Positions 53,666-62,134 of a stretch of DNA of 64,000 nucleotides are shown in pieces. The translations under genes were made by a program, and so were the position numbers. Position 1 is the first letter of the stretch; the number at the start of each line of letters is the position of its first letter. Under the pieces are notes generated by a model. That model was given only the letters and a program-made list of their open reading frames with translations. It was not told the origin of the DNA and searched no databases. The stretch comes from Planotetraspora phitsanulokensis (lineage in GTDB: Bacteria > Actinomycetota > Actinomycetes > Streptosporangiales > Streptosporangiaceae): contig NZ_BOOP01000049.1 in assembly GCF_016863295.1 (NCBI RefSeq), positions 1 to 64,000 on the forward strand. The letters are read 5' to 3'.

Positions 53666-55459
53666 TCAGCAGGGAATTGTGATGAGCAGTGTCGTCCCGT
53701 TTCCCGTCAGGCTGGTGATCTCCATGTCGCCGCCGATCACCGCGACACGGTCCTTGAGGCCGATCAGCCCGGAGCCGTTGCAGGGGTCGGCTCCTCCGAT
53801 TCCGTCGTCCCGGATGCAGAGCCGCAGGGCCGTGTCGTCAACAGTGAGGTCGATGTCGACCACTGAGGCCTGTGCATGCTTGGCCACGTTGGTCAGTGCT
53901 TCCGAAACGATGTAATAGACAGCGGTTTCGACCCGTTCGGGCTGCGATGCGATATCGCTCATCTTCAGCTTGACCGGCACGGAGGAGCGGTGCGCGAGTG
54001 TCTTGAGGGCGGGGCAGAGGCCCCCCTTGGACAGCATCCCCGGATGCAGGCCGCGGGAGAGTTCCTGCAGGTCCTCGACGGCACAGGCCAGACCCTCGAC
54101 CACGTGGGACAGGTGGGACTTGAGATGGGGCGGCGCCATGGCTTCGGCCGCCCGCAGTTCCAGCCCGAGCGTGACAAGACGTTGCTGTGCCCCATCGTGC
54201 AGGTCGCGCTCAATACGGCGACGGGATTCATCGGCGGCCGCGATGATGCGGGCACGGGAGGCGGTGAGTTCGGCTCGGCTCTGCGCATTGGCGATCGCGG
54301 TCCCGAGGAGTTCGGTGAACTTCATCATGCGCTCCTCGATCGCCTCGGGTTGCGGGTCCTCCGCCCGCGAAAATGCGATCATCACGCCCCACAGCCGGTT
54401 CTCGACCATGATCGGGCTGCCGACCACCGAACCGAGCGCCCACTCGCGGGCACGCCTGAGGAACTCGCCGGCGGCGTCGTCGTCGTCCGTACTGCGCCGC
54501 GCCGGTTTCCCGGTCTGCCACACCAGCTTCGCCACAGGCATGTCGTGGATCGCCCGACGCGAGCCCAGCGGCACGAACTGGTCCCAGCCGCCATGATCAT
54601 CCCAGTGGCTGAGCACGGTCAACGTGCCATCGGGCTCAAACCGATTCATGTCGGCGTATCGCGTGCCCATGATGCGGCCCATCTCACGGGTGACCGCGTT
54701 GAACACCTCGGCCGGGTCCGCTCCCCCGGCTACCAGCGTCGCAACTCGCCGCAGCGCGGCCTGTTCCTCCGCGACGGCCTCGCGGTCGCATGCCGCGGCC
54801 AGCAGGGCCTGCAACGACGGCACGACCTGCCGGCGCAGTCGCAGCAGCGTCGACTCCGGCAGGTCGGCGGGGATCAGAAGGGTGGCGACCTGAGCGGCGC
54901 CGTCGCGCAGCGGGAGCGCCGCGTATGGCCCGCCCGCGGCGACGACCTCGGGCTCGATCGCCACGTGGCGCAGTTCCAGGGCCTGGGCCAGGCGCTGTGC
55001 GGCTGCCGGCAGCGTGGTTCGCAGGTCCTGGGAGCGCAGCAGCAGGTGGGCGAGGTCGGCGGCGAGGTCCGCCGTGCGGCGCTGTTCTTCGGCCTCCATC
55101 GCCCGTGACCGGGCCAGGTCCGCGACGAAGCCGGCCAGCAGCGCGGTGGCGAGGAAGACCAGGGTTGTCACCAATTCCCCATCGCCGGTCAGCGTCCACC
55201 CGTAGAAGGGCGGCAGATGGAAGTACTCATAGGCGACTGCGCTGGCCACCGCGGTCGCCAGTCCGGGCCACAGGCCGAACGCTGTCGAGATCAGCAGCAC
55301 GCCGAGCAGGTAAACGACACCGAGCGAATGTGGAGGGACAAACTGCCGGAACGGGAAGAGTAACAGCGTCACCACGGCAGCGCATGCGGCGCCGGCCAAG
55401 ACACCGACCGTCAGGGAAGGAGTCTGGCGCAGCAGCAGCGACGGCAGCCTCGCATGCAC
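53666..55459 (-). CDS. DUF4118-GAF sensor histidine kinase (HisKA_3, NarL/DesK type)
   Basis: A sensor kinase of about 597 residues. Residues 10-120 have four membrane helices of the KdpD-like DUF4118 type (SLGVVYLLGVLLISTAFGLW is one). A coiled-coil follows (AMEAEEQRRTADLAADLAHL), then a GAF domain (about 230-385), the HisKA_3 dimerisation segment with phosphorylated His in RRIERDLHDGAQQRLVTLGL (about 421) and an ATPase domain (IRDDGIGGAD, GLIGLKDRVAVIGGD). It should phosphorylate a NarL-type response regulator, but none is next to it. I use GTG 55459 because homology starts there; upstream in-frame codons give no family match and the ribosome-binding site is poor. Confidence 0.8.
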   Translation of the reverse strand: MHARLPSLLLRQTPSLTVGVLAGAACAAVVTLLLFPFRQFVPPHSLGVVYLLGVLLISTAFGLWPGLATAVASAVAYEYFHLPPFYGWTLTGDGELVTTLVFLATALLAGFVADLARSRAMEAEEQRRTADLAADLAHLLLRSQDLRTTLPAAAQRLAQALELRHVAIEPEVVAAGGPYAALPLRDGAAQVATLLIPADLPESTLLRLRRQVVPSLQALLAAACDREAVAEEQAALRRVATLVAGGADPAEVFNAVTREMGRIMGTRYADMNRFEPDGTLTVLSHWDDHGGWDQFVPLGSRRAIHDMPVAKLVWQTGKPARRSTDDDDAAGEFLRRAREWALGSVVGSPIMVENRLWGVMIAFSRAEDPQPEAIEERMMKFTELLGTAIANAQSRAELTASRARIIAAADESRRRIERDLHDGAQQRLVTLGLELRAAEAMAPPHLKSHLSHVVEGLACAVEDLQELSRGLHPGMLSKGGLCPALKTLAHRSSVPVKLKMSDIASQPERVETAVYYIVSEALTNVAKHAQASVVDIDLTVDDTALRLCIRDDGIGGADPCNGSGLIGLKDRVAVIGGDMEITSLTGNGTTLLITIPC

Positions 55460-55566
55460 TGACTTATTGTACTTCTGCGTGCGCGCAGCGACATTTCCTG
55501 GTCGCCGGTAAGCGGATGGCCATTGGCCAAGGGCCAACTCACCTGTAAGCACCCAGAGCAGCTCAC

Positions 55567-56376
55567 CTATGCTGCGTCGGCCATGCCGGTGAGCGCCTGC
55601 TCCGATGGGGAGCCGAGCTCGGCCTGGGCCACGAAAAGGAGACAGCCGGGAGCATTCTCGATGGGAAATTTCTGGCGCCAGAGATTCAGGTCGCCGAATC
55701 TCCTGTGGCGCAAGGGCCACGACCCGCGCATTGTGACTCCCGCATCATGGCGCGCCCACAGTCTGCGGAAGTCCTCGCTGATGTCCGCCAGTTCCTCGAT
55801 GAGATCGCGCACAGAGGGATCCGGGACCACTACAGTCATGGTCCGCAAATGCGCGACCTTGAAGGCGGCCTCCCCCTCCCAGTTCACAAAGAACTCACGG
55901 GATTGCGGATTGAGGAAGGTGAACCGAATCAGGTTGTCGATGTACTCGTATCCTCTCCATAGGGCAGTGGACAGCCGGTTGCGGACAAGGACATCCAAGC
56001 GGTGGTTCACCACCAATGCCGGTGCGTGCGTCCAATGTTCCATCAGCCGCACTATGTCCGGGGCGACGGGCCGAAGAATGCGCTCTTGATGGCACGTTCG
56101 AGGGCGTGCGAGATCGTGGAGATGCGCGGTGGCGGCCACATCGAGACGGAAGACCCGTGCCAGAGCGTCGATGACCTGCTCCGAGGGGTTGCGCTGTCTA
56201 CCCTGCTCCAATCGCGTGTAGTAATCACTGCTGACTCCGGCCAACGTCGCCACCTCCTCCCGGCGCAAGCCAGGCGTCCGACGCTGGGAATTCATTCGGG
56301 ACAGCCCTGCTTCGGCCGGGGTCATGAGTCGTCGTCTCGCCCTGAGGAACTCTCCAAGGGGACTCTTTCTGCACAT
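55567..56376 (-). CDS. XRE-family regulator with MmyB-like domain (second copy)
   Basis: A 269-residue paralogue of the 9.4 kb regulator. HTH: TPGLRREEVATLAGVSSDYY, then TRLEQGRQRNPSEQVIDALA; MmyB-like part: APALVVNHRLDVLVRNRLST and LLFVAQAELGSPSEQALTGM. ATG 56376 follows AGGAGG. I do not find the GGACTATATAGTCC palindrome near it, and no oxidoreductase gene is adjacent, so its target is unknown. Confidence 0.85.
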   Translation of the reverse strand: MCRKSPLGEFLRARRRLMTPAEAGLSRMNSQRRTPGLRREEVATLAGVSSDYYTRLEQGRQRNPSEQVIDALARVFRLDVAATAHLHDLARPRTCHQERILRPVAPDIVRLMEHWTHAPALVVNHRLDVLVRNRLSTALWRGYEYIDNLIRFTFLNPQSREFFVNWEGEAAFKVAHLRTMTVVVPDPSVRDLIEELADISEDFRRLWARHDAGVTMRGSWPLRHRRFGDLNLWRQKFPIENAPGCLLFVAQAELGSPSEQALTGMADAA

Positions 56377-57256
56377 GTCGTCCTCCTGACGTGCCCACCA
56401 CGATCGACTTCGTGCGGCCCGACCACAAGCCGAGCTCATACAGCGCTCGGCCGCAGGGAAGGAAGGGACCTTGACTTAACTTCCGGATACTCTCGCCACC
56501 ACACCTGGAACCGTCGGGAAGATCAGGAGTGACCCGTGATCTCGGCTCACCGACAGAAGGCCCAGCGCGGGCGTCTCCGCCCGCTCCCTGCGGCTATGTC
56601 ACTTTCCAGGATTTCGCCTGAGCAGGATTCTGTCGTCGGGGCCAGCACGTAATCATGCTGTGAAGGCAGCCACTCCTCACCGCCCCTGCAGACCTGCCCT
56701 CCGTCACCCTGCTAGCCGGGAAGACCGGTACTCCGATCAACCACTACGCGGGCTGGATAGACGGCCTTGTGGCTATCGTCTGAACGATGTGAGGGCGAGC
56801 GACGAGGAGGACGTCGGGCTGTACGGCGCGCATCAGTATCCGTTCGGCGATGGCGGCGAAGCCGACCAAATCATCGTGCCCCCAGCCCTGTAACTGGTCG
56901 GGCAGCGACCGGCCGAGGACGTCGCATAACGATCCTCAGCCATCCACCGGTGTATGCAGCCGTCCACGGCGATAGTCACCCAGCCCGAGGCGATCCGGAG
57001 ATAGCTGACGTGGCCTCGGTCGTTCTCGTGAGCACAGGGCGTGCCGCGCGAAAGGATGCGGGCGCAGTTGGCGAACTTCACTGCCAGAGTCCTGAACTCT
57101 GGCCTCCTGTAGGGGTCCATTGCCGAGGACAATCGAGGATCGGGCGCGCCCCTGATGGGCGGTTTCTCACGTGCCGCCAGCCTGATCTTTCGTGGTCGGT
57201 CCGGCGGGCAGCACGTTCTCCCGTACTTGGTCCACCTCCCCCTCGGAGGCTGCGGA
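56377..57256. other. Gene-poor stretch between XRE and DUF4097 genes
   Basis: About 880 bases without a gene I can defend, apart from a low-confidence minus-strand frame (56833-57120) listed separately. No tRNA or repeat was found. Confidence 0.4.
56833..57120 (-). CDS. Hypothetical 95-residue protein, possibly a frameshifted remnant
   Basis: Not recognised. The frame from ATG 57120 starts MDPYRRPEFRTLAVKFANCA and includes YLRIASGWVTIAVDG. Near 56915 a second frame becomes more protein-like (DVLGRSLPDQLQGWGHDDLV, then AAIAERILMRAVQPDVLLVA), which hints that a longer gene was broken by a frameshift. There is no ribosome-binding site. Confidence 0.25.
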   Translation of the reverse strand: MDPYRRPEFRTLAVKFANCARILSRGTPCAHENDRGHVSYLRIASGWVTIAVDGCIHRWMAEDRYATSSAGRCPTSYRAGGTMIWSASPPSPNGY

Positions 57257-57934
57257 TCACAGGCTGCGGGCGGTGATGTCACCGTTGGAGGTGGTGGCGT
57301 GAATGTCGAGTCCGGCGGTGCCGTTGTTCTTGAGAGCGTTGTGGATGCGGCCATGGCCGGTACCGGCATCCAGCGCGGCCGAAACCCCACCGGCGGCGCC
57401 GACCGAGATGTCACCGGACTGGGTCCGGAGCACGACCGTGCCGCCCGCGGCCTCGCCGATCCGGATGTCACCCCTTGCGGTACTGATCGCGGTGCTGATC
57501 CCCGCGAGGCCGCCCACCCGGCCGACCTCGACGTCCCCGTCGACCGCCGTGAGCCGGACGCTCGCAGCCTCATCGATCTTGATCTGGCTGTAGGCACCTT
57601 CGAAGGCCACATCACCGAGACGGCCCACGGTCCGCAGTTCCGCGCTGCCCGCCCTGGCCTCGACCCGGGACCCGGCCGGCAACTCGACCCTCACCTCGAT
57701 GCACCCAGAAGGACCGAAGTACTGGTTCTTCACCGGAGTCTCGATCCGCAGAACGCCATCGGCGTATGCGACCGTGGTCTGCTCCGCCGCCTGCACGTCA
57801 CGGCTCTTCGAGGTGTTCACGGCCACGACCTCGACCGCGGTGTCGGCCCGGTCGGCGGCGATGAACCGGACGCGCCCCGCGGGGATGTCCAGGACGGCGG
57901 AGATCGGGGCCGGGGTGTCGAACTTCTGCATCAT
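57257..57934 (-). CDS. DUF4097-type beta-repeat protein
   Basis: A 225-residue protein of the DUF4097 (putative adhesin-like) family, made of short beta-strand repeats: VRLTAVDGDVEVGRVGGL, ISTARGDIRIGEAAGG, LRTQSGDISVGAAGG, then TTSNGDITARSL. The repeat D-x-V/I at regular spacing suggests a beta-helix. No signal peptide is visible. AAGGAG precedes two consecutive ATGs (57934 and 57931). In actinomycetes such genes often accompany a small regulator or ABC genes, absent here. Role unknown. Confidence 0.8.
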   Translation of the reverse strand: MMQKFDTPAPISAVLDIPAGRVRFIAADRADTAVEVVAVNTSKSRDVQAAEQTTVAYADGVLRIETPVKNQYFGPSGCIEVRVELPAGSRVEARAGSAELRTVGRLGDVAFEGAYSQIKIDEAASVRLTAVDGDVEVGRVGGLAGISTAISTARGDIRIGEAAGGTVVLRTQSGDISVGAAGGVSAALDAGTGHGRIHNALKNNGTAGLDIHATTSNGDITARSL

Positions 57935-58427
57935 CTGCTCCTTGTGCTCGCGTGGCCCAGTCCGCGACCCCGAGGCCGCAATCGCTGAACCCTTCATGAC
58001 GCCAACCATCCCCGACCGCTCTGATACCGACCTGCCACCGTCCTGACGCCACCGCTGACATACGGCGGGAAGTGGGCTCGACGGGGAAGGTGAACAGCTG
58101 GTTGTGGAGCTTGTCTCCGCGAATCGTGGACCCATCGAGGTAAGCACCTACCGTCATAAGGCTGAGGTGCAACCCAGCGGCCAGTGAATCCGCGTAGACC
58201 AGAAGCTTCCCGGGTGCCTCTCCCGGCTGCAGGTCGTACCCGTCGGCTGCTATCGATACTTCATCTCGATCCTTCCCTTAACCCGACCAAGGTGCGCCAC
58301 CAGTTTCGGCGGCTCATCGATCGCCGACCTGTTGCAGGAGCCAGATCGGGCTAGGTAGGGACTATCAGCTCGCCGTTCGAACAGCGGCCCATCGCCGAAA
58401 GACGGGCGTCTTCATGCCCCTATCGAA
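57935..58427. other. Intergenic, no gene recognised
   Basis: Nearly 500 bases upstream of the DUF4097 gene hold its promoter but no recognisable coding region or repeat. Confidence 0.4.
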
Positions 58428-58722
58428 CTATGGGACAAGTTCTTCGGCCCCGGCACAAGGCTCAGGAGGAGTCGAGTCAGGCGGCGCGGCCTTCCGAAGT
58501 TCGACGCTGGCGTCATACCGGTTGTCGACCTCGTCCGTGTCCCACCACTTGTGGCGATGCATCCTCAGCACGGCGTCCATCTGGGCGGCCAACTCCTGCT
58601 CGAGATCCCCCGGGACCACCGCCTCCTGGTTGGCGATGTCGATCGAGGAAGGCATGCGGGTGTCGTCGACGATCTGCTTGATGCGAGCCTCCGCGGAGAG
58701 GAAGTCACGCTGCGAAAAGATG
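58428..58722 (-). pseudogene. C-terminal fragment of an unidentified protein
   Basis: The minus strand reads coherently as FSQRDFLSAEARIKQIVDDT, RMPSSIDIANQEAVVPGDLE, MDAVLRMHRHKWWDTDEVDN and RYDASVELRKAAP before a stop at 58428. An in-frame stop precedes it at about 58731 and no start codon lies in between, so the 5' part is missing. Codon bias is that of a real gene. I do not recognise the family. Confidence 0.45.
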
Positions 58723-58902
58723 ACGTTATGTCACCGCGTGGAGCGAGGCGGGGTTGTGGCTGTTGTGGCCGTGGCCGGCCTGGTGGGCGCGCAGCCGTGC
58801 ACCAGGCCTGGGAATGGGCGGTTCCCATTAAGGCGTAGCCGACAATTCCGATACCCAGGGTGGGGCAGAGAACTCGTCGTCATGTGAAAGAAAGGCCCGT
58901 CA

Positions 58903-60138
58903 CTATCTCTGCTCCGGAGCCAGGACGTGTCGGGTCCGGTCCCCGATCCAGGCCGCTTCGAGGATCGCGGTCAGGCTGGCGGTGTCGGTCGGGCCTGGAT
59001 GGTTCTGGATCAAGCGGGTGACGCCACTGGCCATCTCCGCGAAGCGCGGGAGGTCGGCGCGTGCCACGCCGATGTCCGCCAAGGTGGTAGGGATGCCGAT
59101 GTCGGCGAGGAGCCCGTCGAGCCAGGTGAGGAACGTATCTGCGGCCTCGGCTTCCGAGGCGTCGGTCACGTCGAGCCCGCACACCCGGGCGAGGATGGTC
59201 AACCGGTCGCCGATGGCATCCCTGGCCGCGTCCAGCGCGTAGGGCAGCAGCAGCCCGACACCCAGGCCGTGCGGTGTGTGGGTGGCTGCGCCGATGGGGT
59301 ACTGGAGGGCGTGCGGAGCCGCGTTGCCTGCGTGGGAAAATGCGAGCCCGGCCAGCATGGACCCATAGGACATGTCCGCGCGCGCGTCCTTGTCGCCTCC
59401 GTCCCTGACGACACGGGGCAAGCTGCGGGCGATCCGCTCCGCGGCCAGGAGCGCGTAGTGATCGGTGATCGGGTTGCGGCCGAGGAAGACCTGCTCCACC
59501 GGGTCGCGCGGTCCGTGGGCCCGGGGTCGCGCGGTGTAGCTCTCCACCGCGTGACAAAACGCGTCGATGCCGGAGTGGGCAGTGACGGTCGCAGGGCAGG
59601 TGTAGGTGAGCTCGGGGTCGACGATGGCGAAGTCGGGCACGATGTGGACGCTGGAGACCCCCACCTTCAGTTCGCGGTCCGGGTCGGTCAACACCGAGAC
59701 GGGCGTGAGCTCGGAGCCGGTGCCTGACGTCGTCGGGACCGCGACGAGAGGAATCGTCGGCCCCGGCACCTTCGACTCGCCGTAGAAGTCGCGCGGCGTC
59801 CCACCGTGGCGCCGGATGACGCCGACGATTTTGGCGAGGTCGATCACCGTGCCACCTCCGATGGCGAGGATTACGTCGGCGTCCACCTCTGCGGCGACCG
59901 AGACGGCCAGGGCGACATCGGCGAGTGGCACGTCCGGAGTCGCGTCGGCGAACACCCCGACGACTTGGACCTTCTCCCGCACGGCGGCCACGATCTCGGC
60001 CACGCCCGGCTGCCCCAGAAGAACTCGGTCGGTCACGATGAGGACTCGCGAGCCACACTCGGCCACCACTCGTGGGATGTTCTGCGCGACCCCTTCGCCC
60101 ACTATCAGCTGGCGTGGTCCGCGGACGGTCTCAAGCAT
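58903..60138 (-). CDS. Iron-containing alcohol dehydrogenase
   Basis: A 411-residue type III (iron-dependent) alcohol dehydrogenase. NAD(P) binding: VILAIGGGTVIDLAKIVGVI near residue 90 and VPTTSGTGSELTPVSVL near 140. Metal ligands are expected in the segment around HSGIDAFCHAVESY (about 198-211) and in SHAGNAAPHAL (about 263) and GAATHTPHGLGVG (about 277). Such enzymes interconvert primary alcohols or diols and aldehydes. It is the last intact gene in a minus-strand series with an aldehyde dehydrogenase and two ABC ATPases, suggesting uptake and stepwise oxidation of an alcohol or polyol. The start ATG 60138 is the first in frame. Confidence 0.88.
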   Translation of the reverse strand: MLETVRGPRQLIVGEGVAQNIPRVVAECGSRVLIVTDRVLLGQPGVAEIVAAVREKVQVVGVFADATPDVPLADVALAVSVAAEVDADVILAIGGGTVIDLAKIVGVIRRHGGTPRDFYGESKVPGPTIPLVAVPTTSGTGSELTPVSVLTDPDRELKVGVSSVHIVPDFAIVDPELTYTCPATVTAHSGIDAFCHAVESYTARPRAHGPRDPVEQVFLGRNPITDHYALLAAERIARSLPRVVRDGGDKDARADMSYGSMLAGLAFSHAGNAAPHALQYPIGAATHTPHGLGVGLLLPYALDAARDAIGDRLTILARVCGLDVTDASEAEAADTFLTWLDGLLADIGIPTTLADIGVARADLPRFAEMASGVTRLIQNHPGPTDTASLTAILEAAWIGDRTRHVLAPEQR

Positions 60139-60269
60139 GTCAGTGCCTCTCTGGAACGTCGGCGGTGATTTGCTGGGCGGACGTCCAGGTCACCTGCGAG
60201 ACCGGGACGGCGTCGGCAAGGTTGGCTGCCGGGTGGCGCGTCTGTGGCGCGCATACCGGCGGAGTCGAC

Positions 60270-60401
60270 GGCGTCCCCGGGTGCCAGCGGATTCGTGCCG
60301 ACCATGGCCCGGGTCCCGCCCCACGGGTGGAGGCCGGTCAGGTCATGTGTGCACAGGGCGCGGTGATCCTCGGCGGGCACCCGGAGCAGCAGGCCGGTCA
60401 C
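60270..60401 (-). pseudogene. Malate/L-lactate dehydrogenase (Ldh2 family) fragment
   Basis: The minus strand contains HDLTGLHPWGGTRAMVGTNP followed by LAP, close to the conserved glycine-rich segment of Ldh2-type dehydrogenases (usually NTxxxVxPxGGxxxxLGTNPLA). Flanking sequence is not homologous and there is no complete frame. It lies directly after the aldehyde dehydrogenase stop. Confidence 0.4.
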
Positions 60402-61858
60402 GGTAGGTCGATCGCCGCGTAGGTGACGTCGAGGTACTCAAGGATGCCCTCGTGCGACCCCTCCTTGCCGATCCCGGACTGCTTTACGCCTCCGAACGGA
60501 GCTGACGGGTCCGAGATCAGACCACGGTTGATGCCGACCATCCCCGTCTCTAGCCCCTCGGTGAACCGGAGCGCCCGCTGGAGGTCACGGGTGAAGACGT
60601 ATCCGACCAGGCCGTGCTCGGTGTCGTTGGCCTTCGCCATTACCTCGTCGTCGGACGTGAACGAGATGATCGGCGCCACCGGGCCGAAGATTTCCGCCTC
60701 CAGCATCCGCGCGTCTTCGGGCACGTCGACGAGGACCGTAGGCGGGTAGAAGTGGCCCGGCCCATCCGGACGCTCGCCGCCCACCAAGACACGGGCGCCG
60801 CGATTGACCGCGTCGGCGACGAGCTCGTCGATCTTGGTGACCGAGGCCTCGTCGATCAACGCCCCGACGTCCACGCCGTCGTCGAGACCATGGCCCACCG
60901 AGAGCGCGCCCATCCGCTTGGCGAAGCGCGCCGTGAACTCCTCGCGCACCGGCTCCTCGACGTAGATTCGGTTGGCCGCGATGCAGGACTCCCCGATGTT
61001 GCGCATCTTGGCCACCATGGCACCGTCGAGCGCGACGTCCAGGTCCGCGTCGGCACACACGATCAAGGCCGCGTTGCCGCCCAGTTCCATGGAGGTGCGC
61101 AGCACGTTGTCCGCCGCCTGGCGTAGCAGCACGCGCCCGACCTCGGTCGACCCGGTGAACGAAAGCTTGCGGGTCCGACGGTCGGCTAGCAGTGCTGAGA
61201 CCACCTCGCCGGCACGCTCGGTTGTCACGACGTTGACGACGCCCGGGGGAACGCCGACCTCCTCCATGATGCGGGCCAGGAACAGCATGGTGAGTGGCGT
61301 TTGGGCTGCCGGCTTGGTGATCGTCGTGCAGCCCGCCGCCAGCGCAGGAGCGATCTTGCGGGCACCCATGGCCAATGGAAAGTTCCAGGGCGTCACGAAG
61401 ACGCACGGTCCGACCGGCTTCGGCACGGTGAGGATGCGATATCCACCAGCGGGAGCGGTGTTGTAGCGCCCCTCGACGCGCACCGCCTCCTCGGCGAACC
61501 AACGGAAGAACTCGGCGCCGTAGGCCACCTCTCCCCGAGCCTCGGCGAGCGGCTTGCCCATCTCGAGCGTTATCAGCCGGGCGACCTCCTCGGATCGCTC
61601 GGTCAGTGCCCGGTACGTCGCGGTCAACAACTCTGACCGTTTTCGCGGCGGGGTCGCCGCCCACTCCGCCATTGCCTTGCTCGCCGCGTCCAGAGCGGCG
61701 AGCCCGTCAACGACGTCGGCGTCCGCCACCTCGGCGATGGTCTTGCCGGTGGCCGGGTCCTCGACGACAAAGGTGGCTCCGCTGGCGGCGTCGCGCCAGG
61801 CGTCGCCAATCCGGAGCCGCCGGTGCTCGGGGGCCAGGACGTTCATCGGGTCACTCAT
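60398..61858 (-). CDS. NAD(P)-dependent aldehyde dehydrogenase (succinate-semialdehyde dehydrogenase-like)
   Basis: A 486-residue ALDH that oxidises an aldehyde to its acid with NAD(P)+. VFVTPWNFPLAMGARKIAPA near residue 150 and FTGSTEVGRVLL near 228 bind the cofactor. Catalytic Glu lies in SMELGGNAALIV (about 256) and catalytic Cys in IGESCIAANRIYVE (about 291); many SSADH relatives have GQxC here, so the ES before Cys is a variant. The end PFGGVKQSGIGKEGSHEGIL is SSADH/lactaldehyde-like. ATG 61858 follows AGGAGG. It is followed by an Ldh2 fragment and the iron alcohol dehydrogenase, a natural alcohol-aldehyde-acid pair. The true substrate is unknown. Confidence 0.9.
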   Translation of the reverse strand: MSDPMNVLAPEHRRLRIGDAWRDAASGATFVVEDPATGKTIAEVADADVVDGLAALDAASKAMAEWAATPPRKRSELLTATYRALTERSEEVARLITLEMGKPLAEARGEVAYGAEFFRWFAEEAVRVEGRYNTAPAGGYRILTVPKPVGPCVFVTPWNFPLAMGARKIAPALAAGCTTITKPAAQTPLTMLFLARIMEEVGVPPGVVNVVTTERAGEVVSALLADRRTRKLSFTGSTEVGRVLLRQAADNVLRTSMELGGNAALIVCADADLDVALDGAMVAKMRNIGESCIAANRIYVEEPVREEFTARFAKRMGALSVGHGLDDGVDVGALIDEASVTKIDELVADAVNRGARVLVGGERPDGPGHFYPPTVLVDVPEDARMLEAEIFGPVAPIISFTSDDEVMAKANDTEHGLVGYVFTRDLQRALRFTEGLETGMVGINRGLISDPSAPFGGVKQSGIGKEGSHEGILEYLDVTYAAIDLP

Positions 61859-61934
61859 CGCGTCGCCTCCTGTGATGTTCTTGGTGATGTCCAGCGTGAC
61901 CTCAGCGATCGCGCCACGCGCGTTGACGAACGGG

Positions 61935-62105
61935 TCACACGGCCTCGTCGGCGTCGAGGTTGCCGAGCGGGTCGAACGTGGCCTTGGCCCTGGCTGCAGG
62001 GTGACGCCCCGCGCCACCGATCGCCTTCTCGGGCCATGGCTGCTTCAGCGTCGTCAGGCCGTGCTCACCGGTGACGGTCCGCCGAGGCTCGATTGCCACG
62101 TGCGG
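61935..62105 (-). pseudogene. FAD-linked oxidase (GlcD / D-lactate dehydrogenase type) C-terminal fragment
   Basis: The minus strand reads TVTGEHGLTTLKQPWPEKAI, then AARAKATFDPLGNLDADEAV and a stop. This is the conserved C-terminal GEHG motif and tail of FAD-linked 2-hydroxyacid oxidases. A frame break occurs just before TVTGEHG, and the rest of the gene is missing. It sits between the ABC ATPase and the aldehyde dehydrogenase genes, as if a complete oxidase gene was deleted from the operon. Confidence 0.6.
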
Positions 62106-62134
62106 GCGCATGTTGACGTCGCCACCCTGCGCGG

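Noticed and set aside
53876-55108. A 410-codon plus-strand open frame opposite the DUF4118-GAF kinase
   Set aside because: The minus strand carries the H-box and ATPase motifs; the plus frame has none.
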